This document shows positions 15,513 to 21,487 of a stretch of DNA of 33,825 bases, piece after piece (within the stretch, counting starts at the first letter, position 1; every line of letters starts with the position of its first letter). Below the pieces are notes generated by a model, which was not told the origin of the DNA, ran no database searches, and saw only the letters and a list, made by a program, of their open reading frames with translations. This stretch comes from JACRAO01 sp964490895 (GTDB lineage Bacteria; Bdellovibrionota; UBA1018): contig CAZBEI010000014.1 of assembly GCA_964490895.1 (NCBI GenBank), positions 1 through 33,825 on the forward strand. The letters are read 5' to 3'. A program made the position numbers and the translations under genes.

Positions 15513-15702
15513 TCGCGTGCCTTTGCTATGTTGTATATGACAGGGGCAATGTTATTTCAACCCTATTTTTTTATCCAATGATCTAATTATTTTATTTTAA
15601 AAACACAGTAATTTTTAGTTTTGTAAGCTTTTTCCCGGTTTTTTGTGCTGCGCAAACACTCACGCACTTATAGGGCCTGAAAATATCTTTTTTTATAAGT
15701 CC

Positions 15703-15722
15703 ACCCCGGTGGCCACCGGGGT
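15703..15722. repeat. 20-bp perfect palindrome
   Basis: ACCCCGGTGGCCACCGGGGT is identical on both strands with no central spacer. It is GC-rich in an AT-rich, otherwise non-coding stretch (15513-15755), 33 bp inside the right terminal repeat of the insertion. It could be a dimeric protein binding site or a cruciform-forming end structure. Confidence 0.6.
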
Positions 15723-15795
15723 CCATCGCTTAGAATGAAGTGGTCAGGGGACTCCGTTTTTACGCCGAGCCTGCAGAATGAGGCTGAACAGTCAC

Positions 15796-16221
15796 TTAAA
15801 AAGGAACATTAAACCCTTCTCGTTTTGCGGCTTCATTGAGCCGATCATCTAAACAAAGAAAGTCAACCCGCGCGGGATCCTCCGTACCCGCGCGCGCAGA
15901 GGCAAGCTGCATCGCATCTGCTACTCGCAGAGTATAAATTTTCTGTAGGTGCAAGGCAATGTCTAAAACATTTTGATCAGCAACAATCAAATGTGTTTTT
16001 TTTCTAAACTCTGCAGCAAGCAATCTCACCTCGTCTGCTTGTTTTTGAGAAAGGGATCGTTCTTTCAGTCTTCTCTGAATAGCTGACTCAACCTCTAAGA
16101 GCGTAATGATTGCCGTATAAGAGTGTTTTTCTTCTTCTTTGGTCACAAAAGAGAGAACCCGCTTTGTTTCCTGTTCGTTAATAAAGGAGGCGACCAGTGC
16201 TGACGAATCCCAATAGAACAT
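15796..16221 (-). CDS. vapC: PIN-domain VapC-type toxin (segment 2)
   Basis: 141-aa PIN-domain ribonuclease. Acidic residues are Asp5 (FYWDSSAL), Glu43 (TLLEVES), Asp102 (RVADAMQLA) and Asp125 (LCLDDRL), the normal constellation. ATG at 16221 overlaps the antitoxin stop as TGATG; an in-frame TTG one codon earlier is less likely. The last codon is followed directly by the target duplication and the terminal repeat of the decayed insertion, which landed at the 3' end without damaging the frame. Partner antitoxin is the Phd-like gene upstream. Confidence 0.88.
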   Translation of the reverse strand: MFYWDSSALVASFINEQETKRVLSFVTKEEEKHSYTAIITLLEVESAIQRRLKERSLSQKQADEVRLLAAEFRKKTHLIVADQNVLDIALHLQKIYTLRVADAMQLASARAGTEDPARVDFLCLDDRLNEAAKREGFNVPF

Positions 16222-16466
16222 CAATCTTCGTCTCGGATTTGTCTTATTAATTGGGCAGCGGGTGTTCCTTTTTTTTTCGGTTTAATAGGGAGGTGCTTAG
16301 AAAAAAACTTTTTCCAATTCACTGCAGCTGCTGTCACCATCTGAATAGGGCCCATTTTCGCAATCTCTCCTCCGTGGGAGGTGATGATAATCTGTTGGCC
16401 CTTTTGTGCGAGAACGAGGTACTTAGACAGCTCCGCTTTGAGTGTGGCCACATTGACCCTTAACAT
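16221..16466 (-). CDS. Phd/YefM-type antitoxin (segment 2)
   Basis: 81-aa antitoxin with the Phd/YefM N-terminal DNA-binding fold: VNVATLKAELSKYLVLAQKG, then QQIIITSHGGEIAKM. The C-terminus (KKGTPAAQLIRQIRDED) is the toxin-binding tail. The start is uncertain. ATG at 16466 lies only five bases after the -10 box, implying a nearly leaderless message. GTG at 16451 has AAGGG upstream and would give 76 aa, but the longer N-terminus fits the family better. It forms an operon with vapC, overlapping it by one base. Confidence 0.82.
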   Translation of the reverse strand: MLRVNVATLKAELSKYLVLAQKGQQIIITSHGGEIAKMGPIQMVTAAAVNWKKFFSKHLPIKPKKKGTPAAQLIRQIRDED

Positions 16467-16501
16467 ATCCTATTATAGTCATACTTATAGTCATAAATCA
16501 A
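16467..16501 (-). promoter_or_regulatory. phd-vapC promoter with tandem 12-bp repeat
   Basis: On the minus strand: -35 TTGATT (16501-16496), 18-bp spacer, -10 TATAAT (16477-16472). The spacer and -10 are built from a direct repeat TATGACTATAAG / TATGACTATAAT, probably the antitoxin operator. The -35 ends four bases from attachment repeat 2, so the promoter sits at the very edge of the segment. Confidence 0.65.
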
Positions 16502-16504
16502 GTG

Positions 16505-16582
16505 ATCACTTCCCAATGCAAAACTGCTTTGATTATCAGAACCAGGCTGCCTCCTCTGCCCCCAATGTGGGTTCCAAAATTC
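16505..16582 (-). repeat. Attachment-site-like repeat 2 (mnmE 3' end plus arm)
   Basis: The core 16505-16526 is identical over 22 bp to 17743-17764 at the mnmE stop. The following arm (16527-16582) has no mnmE similarity but is about 90% identical to the arm of repeat 4 (11110-11165). The left edge forms the palindrome AAGTGATCACTT (16500-16511). Confidence 0.75.
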
Positions 16583-16681
16583 CGATCCACTTATCATAAT
16601 ACCCCCTGTCGACACTTCCGGCGCTGGGGGTGGCACTCCTTTGCTTTTTTTTGACTGTCTGATTTACAGCCCTTATTTTCT

Positions 16682-16710
16682 TTGACTTGCAAAATGTTTA
16701 TCAGTAGTTT
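16682..16710 (+). promoter_or_regulatory. Possible promoter of hepT-mntA
   Basis: TTGACT (16682-16687), 17-bp spacer, TAGTTT, 24 bp before the hepT ATG. Upstream, ACCCCC and GGGGGT arms followed by a run of T (around 16600-16660) may be the relic of a terminator. The -10 is weak. Confidence 0.3.
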
Positions 16711-16733
16711 TCAATTCATTTAGATGGGAGCTT

Positions 16734-17162
16734 ATGGATTCTGCCAAAAATGAACTTTTAGAGGCATATAAACGCAAAATTTTTAAGGCTTTGGGCCATT
16801 TAAAATACAGCTATCAAAAGGTCCTTCTTCTTTCATCCAATGTAGAACTCCTGAGCACCCAAGACTTGGAGGGCTGGGAAAGTTTTGTCTCCCGTTTTTC
16901 TAGAGTGAGTGACCTTTATCTAACAAAATATTTGAGGCTCCTGGTTTTAAAAGAAGACCCTGCGTTTCGAGGGTCCCTGAGAGACTTTTTAAACCAAAGC
17001 GAAAAACTAGGTCTCATTGAAAGTACAGATACTTGGATGAGAATGCGAGAACTTAGAAATATTGTTTCCCATGAATATTTAGAGGAAAATCTCCCCGCCG
17101 AGTTAGAAGAAATGCGGAACTCCACCCCACTGCTCTTAGCTCTAGAAGAGAAGCTCAAGTGA
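16734..17162 (+). CDS. hepT: HEPN-domain toxin, HepT / HI0074-like
   Basis: 142-aa all-helical HEPN protein, predicted ribonuclease toxin of a HEPN/MNT pair. The catalytic RX4HXY motif is intact: Arg108-Asn109 ... His113-Glu-Tyr115 in ELRNIVSHEY. In studied HepT-MntA systems this Tyr is AMPylated by the partner to silence the toxin. Other parts (SEKLGLIESTDTWMRMRELRN) resemble HI0074-type nucleotidyltransferase partner proteins, so it may belong to that branch. ATG has GGGAG upstream. Its stop overlaps the mntA start as GTGA. It reads opposite to the other toxin pair nearby and is the first gene in the segment next to mnmE. Confidence 0.82.
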   Translation: MDSAKNELLEAYKRKIFKALGHLKYSYQKVLLLSSNVELLSTQDLEGWESFVSRFSRVSDLYLTKYLRLLVLKEDPAFRGSLRDFLNQSEKLGLIESTDTWMRMRELRNIVSHEYLEENLPAELEEMRNSTPLLLALEEKLK

Positions 17163-17491
17163 GATTAAAGCCCGAAGAAATAGACGCCTTTGTTCAAACC
17201 CTGAGCCCCTGGCTCAAAGCAACGTCAGCTAAACTTTACCTCTATGGGAGTCGGGCAGATGATGCGCTCCGTGGGGGGGATATTGACCTACTTTTGATCG
17301 TTACAGATGTCGGAAAGGAAAAAGAAATTCATCAAAAAAAACATGTCTTGCTCAATGAATTTAAGAAAAAAGTTGGGGATCAGCGGATTGATTTTACGGT
17401 GACAAGTCTTGCTGAGAGTAAAAACAATCCGTTTATTCAAGAAATTTTACCTGGCGCTGTTTTATTAAAAGAATACGCACCACAGAAATAA
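17159..17491 (+). CDS. mntA: MNT-domain nucleotidyltransferase antitoxin
   Basis: 110-aa minimal nucleotidyltransferase. The active-site signature is LYLYGSRADDALRGGDIDLL: Gly30-Ser31, then Asp41-x-Asp43, a GSX9DXD spacing, one residue shorter than the GSX10DXD usually cited for MntA. In type VII systems the enzyme AMPylates the HEPN toxin. The start is GTG at 17159, overlapping the hepT stop by 4 bp (translational coupling). The third carboxylate is probably in RIDFTVTS. Confidence 0.82.
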   Translation: MRLKPEEIDAFVQTLSPWLKATSAKLYLYGSRADDALRGGDIDLLLIVTDVGKEKEIHQKKHVLLNEFKKKVGDQRIDFTVTSLAESKNNPFIQEILPGAVLLKEYAPQK

Positions 17492-17551
17492 AAATCCGGG
17501 GACGTGTACTTGGAACGGATATCTCAGTACACACAGGCAGTTAACTAAAGA

Positions 17552-17593
17552 GACACTTTAGCTGAGCCCTTAGTGGGACACTTTAGCTGAGCC
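17552..17593 (+). repeat. Tandem 17-bp repeats, possible insertion-sequence end
   Basis: GACACTTTAGCTGAGCC occurs at 17552-17568 and 17577-17593, separated by 8 bp. Spaced direct repeats with a (G)GGACACTTTAG-like core resemble the multiple terminal repeats of IS21-family elements. No transposase gene remains, so this may be a relic end. Confidence 0.4.
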
Positions 17594-17624
17594 ACGACAG
17601 CGGGCCAGCCCTGGTACCATTTTA

Positions 17625-17738
17625 ATGTATAGCGAATATTCGAATTGGTTAGCAAAAAATGGCCTAGATTTATCTCGTTCACTCATTTTCGAAGCTGTCT
17701 CATCTGACGATGGAATTTATATTAGGAGAAAATACTAA
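17625..17738 (+). CDS. Small open reading frame or gene tail next to mnmE
   Basis: 37 codons from ATG to TAA (starts MYSEYSNWLAKNGLDLSRSL, ends GIYIRRKY). Composition is protein-like but there is no clear ribosome site and no family was recognised. It ends five bases before the attachment core at 17743. It may be the 3' remnant of a gene carried by the integrated segment. Confidence 0.25.
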   Translation: MYSEYSNWLAKNGLDLSRSLIFEAVSSDDGIYIRRKY

Positions 17739-17742
17739 ACCC

Positions 17743-17764
17743 ATCACTTCCCAATGCAAAACTG
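17743..17764 (-). repeat. Attachment-site-like repeat 1 at the mnmE 3' end
   Basis: The last 21 bases of mnmE plus one base beyond; CACTTCCCAATGCAAAACTG (17745-17764) is the shared core. On the minus strand it encodes QFCIGK and stop. The 3' end of mnmE (trmE/thdF) is the known integration target of SGI1-related islands, which regenerate the gene end on insertion. The same core recurs at 16505, 14792 (diverged) and 11090. Confidence 0.75.
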
Positions 17765-19189
17765 AGAAAAAATCCGGCCTAAGATGTCGTCTGTCAGGGT
17801 CTCGCCAATTAAGAGGTTGAGAGACGAAAGGGCGCACCTCAGATCGGCCGCAAAAAGATCGCTCTCTGTGGCTTTTTCGGCCTGTTCTAAATAACTAAGG
17901 CAACTCTCCACCGCTTGCAATTGATCAACTCGGGTTAGGAGGATCTCTCCTGGTTTTCTTGAAACCAACTTTTCGCAAAATAAAACGATGGCATCTCCGG
18001 CCTCTGAGATCCCAGCTCCTGTTTTGGCGGATGTTTCGACCCAGGTTGCAATATTAAATTTTTCTAGTTCGCTTTTTATATGCCCGGTTTCTTTGCCCTC
18101 TACTAAGTCGCATTTTGTAAAAATGCCCAACGCTTTTACTGCAGGGCGGCCCATCTTTTCCCACTCTTCCCAAAGCCTGTCTATAGGAGCTGTGACATCC
18201 ACAATCAAAAGCACAAGATCAGCCTCGCGCCCCACCTGCCTGGTTTTTTCTACTCCCTTTTTTTCGACGGAGTCTAAAGACTCTCTGAGCCCAGCCGTAT
18301 CGTGAAGTCTCAGTGTCAGGCTTGTTGTTTTTCCATGAAGTGTGATTTTTTCTCTCACCACATCCCGCGTGGTCCCTGCAATTTCTGAGACGATAGCTCT
18401 GTCTGCGCCCAAAAGTGCATTAAAAAAACTTGATTTACCAGCGTTAGGTAAACCTAAAAAACCAACGTTCACTCCCTCCTGAATTTTTTCTCCTCTTTCA
18501 AAACTGTTTTTAAGCCGCGTAATTTTTTCTTTGAGTTCAAAAACTCTTTTTTTTAAATTTAGAAGACTAACCTCCTCTACGTCTTGATCTGAGAAATCAA
18601 TCCCAAGTGCACTTAGGGCCACAAGCTCCCTCATCTCGTGGGCAAGCTCTGATAAAAGTGGGTTCATCAGTCCACTCATTTTTTCTAGAGCCAAAGCTGT
18701 AGCCCCTTGATTTGTAGAAGAAATCAAGTCTGCAACTCCTTGAGACTGTGAGAGACTCATTTTTCCATTTTTTACCGCCCGGAAACTAAACTCTCCCGGG
18801 AGGGCTTGCCTGACGCCAAGAGTAAAGAGTTCAAAAAAAACAGCGGTGGTAACCGCTGCGCTGCCATGCAAATGCAACTCCACCACGTCTTCTCCCGTAA
18901 AACTATGGGGTCTTGGAAAATAAACCGCCAATGCGTCATCTATACATGCCCCGTCTTGAGATTGGATTTTTGCCCGAAATAAGGCTCTTGGTTTTTGTTG
19001 TGTTATTTTTTCTAGACCACAGATTTTCTCGAATACAGAAAATGCTTTATTCCCACTCAGTCTTAAAATGACAATGGGTCCGCCAACTGCCGTGGTCAAC
19101 GCCACAATGGTGTCTTCTGACAAGTAGCCAGAGAGGTTGTGCGCACCACCTCCTCCCAGGCCGCTACGCTTTTGCTCCTTGAACTGCAT
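17744..19189 (-). CDS. mnmE: tRNA modification GTPase MnmE
   Basis: 481 aa. With MnmG it installs the 5-substituent on wobble uridine of tRNAs. N-terminal formyl-folate domain (LPGEFSFRAVKNGKMSLSQ), then a G domain inserted in a helical domain: G1 GLPNAGKSS (about 246-254), G2 TTRD, G3 DTAG, G4 TKCD, and the C-terminal FCIGK with the conserved Cys. The protein starts about 20 residues earlier than usual; ATG at 19189 has AGGGA upstream and overlaps yidC by 26 bp. A later TTG before SEDTIVAL would give the standard length but has no well-placed ribosome site. Its 3' end is the repeated attachment sequence. mnmG is not in the window. Confidence 0.95.
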   Translation of the reverse strand: MQFKEQKRSGLGGGGAHNLSGYLSEDTIVALTTAVGGPIVILRLSGNKAFSVFEKICGLEKITQQKPRALFRAKIQSQDGACIDDALAVYFPRPHSFTGEDVVELHLHGSAAVTTAVFFELFTLGVRQALPGEFSFRAVKNGKMSLSQSQGVADLISSTNQGATALALEKMSGLMNPLLSELAHEMRELVALSALGIDFSDQDVEEVSLLNLKKRVFELKEKITRLKNSFERGEKIQEGVNVGFLGLPNAGKSSFFNALLGADRAIVSEIAGTTRDVVREKITLHGKTTSLTLRLHDTAGLRESLDSVEKKGVEKTRQVGREADLVLLIVDVTAPIDRLWEEWEKMGRPAVKALGIFTKCDLVEGKETGHIKSELEKFNIATWVETSAKTGAGISEAGDAIVLFCEKLVSRKPGEILLTRVDQLQAVESCLSYLEQAEKATESDLFAADLRCALSSLNLLIGETLTDDILGRIFSQFCIGK

Positions 19190-20726
19190 GGGAAATCCCT
19201 AACTTTTTATTAATCATGAGTTGCCTTAAAATCCCGGCCAACGAATTGACCAACATATAAATCGTCAGCCCCGCTGGCAGTGGCAACATAAAAACCCCAA
19301 AAATAATCGGCATAAATTGCATCATTTTAGCCTGGGTAGGATCCATGGTTGTATTGGGTGTCAGTTTTTGATTGATAAACATTACCAGAGTCAAAATCAC
19401 CGGGGTGACATAATAGGGGTCTTTTGCTGAAAGGTCTTGAATCCAAAACGCAAACGGCGCCTGATAAAGTTCGATAGAACTATAAAGAACCCGATAAAGT
19501 GCGATAAAAACAGGAAGCTGAACTAAAATAGGCAAACACCCTGCCATGGGGTTATAGCCATGGGTTTTCATGAGAGAGAGCATCTCTCGGTTCAATCCTT
19601 CTTTGTCGTCTCCAAATTTTTCTTTTAATTTCTGAATCTGAGGCTGAATTTTTGCCATCTCCCTCATGCTTTTCATGCTTTTTAGATTAAGGGGGTAAGT
19701 TAAAATATTCACAAGGAGAGTCAGAAAAATAATAGAAAGCCCATAGTTTTGAAAAATCTTATACAACCACTGCATTACGCGCAGAAGGGGGTAAGCAAAA
19801 AAAGTAAACCAACCTAAATCCACTGTGTGATCCAAGGTGGGATCCATTGTTCTCAAGAGCTGAATTTGTTTCGGCCCAAAATAGGCCCTCAAAGACGTCG
19901 AAAAGGAGTTACCCTGCACAGGATATACAAGGCTAATTCTTTTTTTACCACCGTCCAAAGGTTGAACGAGGGCTTTGATTTCTTCCGCAGGCAAAAGCGC
20001 CAATAAAAAATACCGACTCGAAAGTGCAATCCATTTTGCAGGAGTTAATGACTCCTGCAGTTTAACTTCGTCTTTTGTGAGAATCCGTGTGATTTCTTTG
20101 TTCGACCAATACAGAAGCTGTCGGTCTTCAGCTTCTGCGTCATTGTCTGGGGCTCTCGAAACCAAAGACAAAAATGCATATTTTGGGACTTTGGCTTTAA
20201 ACTCTGCTTTAAGGTTGATTTGAACCCCAGACTCTTCGTTTTTGACTGCCTTTATCTCTTTCGTGATCCTCAGATTTCCGTCTTCGTACGTCCACAAAAG
20301 CCCACCGGCTGACTGAGAAAGGCTCCCCTGTATGTTTTCTAAATAGGCATACTCAGGCAAATCAAAAGCCATTTCTCCTTGGGCTGGGTCATTAGAAAGA
20401 ACACTAAAATCGATCGGTTGAGCGGCGTCTGATTTGTCTTTTTTATAGTTTTTTAAGGACCAATTTGAAAACAGAAGGTTTTTGTCGTTTACGGAGACCG
20501 TCCCAGAAAAAGACTCCATAGATTTTGTTTCGTTGGGTTTAGTTTGCTCCATGGGCTTAGAAAGAGCGGCTGTGGGGGTTTCTTTGTAGACTTGGGGAGC
20601 CTCTTTTTTCACTTCTTGTTGCCCAACCGGTGGATTTGTGGGCATTCTCGGTTCTAAATAGGTTTTTTGCCAAAAAATAAAAATGAGGAAACAGAGAGAA
20701 AGCGCTAAAACTGTTTTTTGATCCAT
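19164..20726 (-). CDS. yidC: Membrane protein insertase YidC
   Basis: 520 aa, the Gram-negative form: N-terminal membrane segment (VLALSLCFLIFIFW), a periplasmic domain to about residue 300, then five conserved segments ending LPAGLTIYMLVNSLAGILRQ. It inserts proteins such as ATP synthase subunit c into the inner membrane. One oddity is that the charged residue of the hydrophilic groove (Arg366 in E. coli, VRGIMYPL) is Asn340 here (LLVNILTYPL). The amphipathic and coiled-coil region MREMAKIQPQIQKLKEKFGD is normal. It follows yidD by 3 bp and overlaps mnmE. Confidence 0.94.
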   Translation of the reverse strand: MDQKTVLALSLCFLIFIFWQKTYLEPRMPTNPPVGQQEVKKEAPQVYKETPTAALSKPMEQTKPNETKSMESFSGTVSVNDKNLLFSNWSLKNYKKDKSDAAQPIDFSVLSNDPAQGEMAFDLPEYAYLENIQGSLSQSAGGLLWTYEDGNLRITKEIKAVKNEESGVQINLKAEFKAKVPKYAFLSLVSRAPDNDAEAEDRQLLYWSNKEITRILTKDEVKLQESLTPAKWIALSSRYFLLALLPAEEIKALVQPLDGGKKRISLVYPVQGNSFSTSLRAYFGPKQIQLLRTMDPTLDHTVDLGWFTFFAYPLLRVMQWLYKIFQNYGLSIIFLTLLVNILTYPLNLKSMKSMREMAKIQPQIQKLKEKFGDDKEGLNREMLSLMKTHGYNPMAGCLPILVQLPVFIALYRVLYSSIELYQAPFAFWIQDLSAKDPYYVTPVILTLVMFINQKLTPNTTMDPTQAKMMQFMPIIFGVFMLPLPAGLTIYMLVNSLAGILRQLMINKKLGISHAVQGAKA

Positions 20727-20729
20727 AAA

Positions 20730-20942
20730 TTACCTTGCTCCTCCAAAGGGGTGACAGCTTCCAATCCTTTTTAAGGACATGTAACCTCCCCTGAAAACTC
20801 CGTATTTTAAAAGGCTTGCCTTCGAAAACCGACTGCAGCTCAGTTTATAACGACATCCCATACCCGATCCACCCAGGCTATGAAGGGCGGGGGATAAGAA
20901 AAAATGGTAAAAATTAAACAAAGTTTTTAGGATTGTTTGCAT
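20730..20942 (-). CDS. yidD: YidD, membrane protein insertion efficiency factor
   Basis: 70 aa from ATG 20942. A short amphipathic protein that assists YidC-dependent insertion. Family motifs are FNFYHFFLSPALHSLGG, MGCRYKLSCSRF and SLKRIGSCHPFGG. It ends just after HPFGGAR, without the DPVP-like tail common in the family. An in-frame ATG at 20975 lies further inside rnpA; the downstream ATG is preferred because it matches the family N-terminus and has AAAGAGA upstream. It overlaps rnpA by 16 bp. Confidence 0.88.
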   Translation of the reverse strand: MQTILKTLFNFYHFFLSPALHSLGGSGMGCRYKLSCSRFSKASLLKYGVFRGGYMSLKRIGSCHPFGGAR

Positions 20943-21286
20943 AAAATCTCTTTCTTTAATCCTTCTATTAGACATTTTCTTAACACCCTGGAGAAATTTT
21001 TAACAATCCTTTTGCTGGCTGGGATCACAACATTATAATCAAAGCTTCCAAGTTCGTGGCTCAAGTTTCTAAAAATCTCACGAATCTGTCTCTTGGTGCT
21101 ATTTCTGTCTACAGAAGAACCTTTGGCCTTAATCGTCATTCCAAGCCTAAAATGACCTATTTCGTTTTTTACGCGATAGACAATACATTCGGAAAAACGA
21201 AACACCTCGCTCTTTCCAAAAAAATTTTTGTATTCCCAAGAATGACAGAGCTTCTGTGCGGCTCCGAGCTCTCTCCCTGATGACAT
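20927..21286 (-). CDS. rnpA: Ribonuclease P protein component
   Basis: 119 aa; binds the RNase P RNA and helps mature tRNA 5' ends. The signature RNSTKRQIREIFR corresponds to the RNR motif (usually RNxxKRxxREaFR); RFRLGMTIKAKGSSV-like text precedes it and FDYNVVIPASKR follows. It starts ATG at 21286, sharing one base with the rpmH stop (TAATG), and overlaps yidD at the other end. The N-terminus is slightly longer than usual. Confidence 0.92.
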   Translation of the reverse strand: MSSGRELGAAQKLCHSWEYKNFFGKSEVFRFSECIVYRVKNEIGHFRLGMTIKAKGSSVDRNSTKRQIREIFRNLSHELGSFDYNVVIPASKRIVKNFSRVLRKCLIEGLKKEILCKQS

Positions 21287-21435
21287 TACTTACTGGAGCG
21301 AGTTGGCACGAGTTGCTTTCGCTTCCGTGCGCGGCGCCTTTTTAGCACTTTGCGTCCTGATTTGGTTTTCATCCTTGCACGAAAGCCATGCCTTCGTCGG
21401 CGTTTTGTTCGGCTCGGTTGGTAGGTGCGTTTCAT
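21286..21435 (-). CDS. rpmH: Large ribosomal subunit protein bL34
   Basis: 49 aa, very basic: begins MKRTYQPSRTKRRRRHGFRA, continues RMKTKSGRKVLKRRRARKRK and ends LVPTRSSK. This is the full family sequence, slightly longer than the 44-47 aa norm at the C-terminus. ATG at 21435, stop TAA sharing a base with the rnpA start. There is no clear Shine-Dalgarno. It diverges from dnaA across a 52-bp spacer. Confidence 0.95.
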   Translation of the reverse strand: MKRTYQPSRTKRRRRHGFRARMKTKSGRKVLKRRRARKRKQLVPTRSSK

Positions 21436-21448
21436 AACAGAGAAAAGA

Positions 21449-21475
21449 GTTATAAGACGAAGCCGTCATTGTCAA
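21449..21475 (-). promoter_or_regulatory. rpmH operon promoter
   Basis: On the minus strand: TTGACA (21475-21470), 15-bp spacer, TATAAC (21454-21449), 13 bp before the rpmH ATG. Both hexamers are good but the spacer is short. No DnaA box was seen in this rpmH-dnaA spacer; all lie on the dnaN side. Confidence 0.45.
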
Positions 21476-21487
21476 GAATAAGCACTC

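Larger units (their letters stand above)
14886..15794. mobile_element. Decayed insertion with 39-bp terminal inverted repeats and a RAYT/HUH transposase pseudogene
   Basis: A 909-bp element flanked by the 10-bp direct repeat CTTAAAAAGG (14876-14885, 15795-15804). Its ends (14886-14924 and 15756-15794) are inverted repeats with only three mismatches over 39 bp. Each end itself contains a REP-like hairpin, GAGCCT-8 nt-AGGCTC on the left and a 5-bp version on the right. The interior holds a frame-broken transposase with an HUH motif, a minisatellite and a 20-bp perfect palindrome. HUH transposases do not normally create target duplications, so the element may have been moved by a different enzyme and the RAYT captured, or the duplication may be coincidental. 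Confidence 0.6.

Noticed and set aside
15128..15581. Several long overlapping frames around the 12-bp minisatellite
   Set aside because: They arise from the open nature of the repeat; only the minus-strand frame with RAYT motifs has family support.
11090..17764. Integrase, relaxase or phage genes explaining the attachment repeats
   Set aside because: Both strands were read; no tyrosine or serine recombinase, excisionase, relaxase or phage structural gene was seen.
21290..21475. 61-codon minus-strand frame over rpmH
   Set aside because: It is in a different frame from the clear bL34 sequence, which is the real gene.
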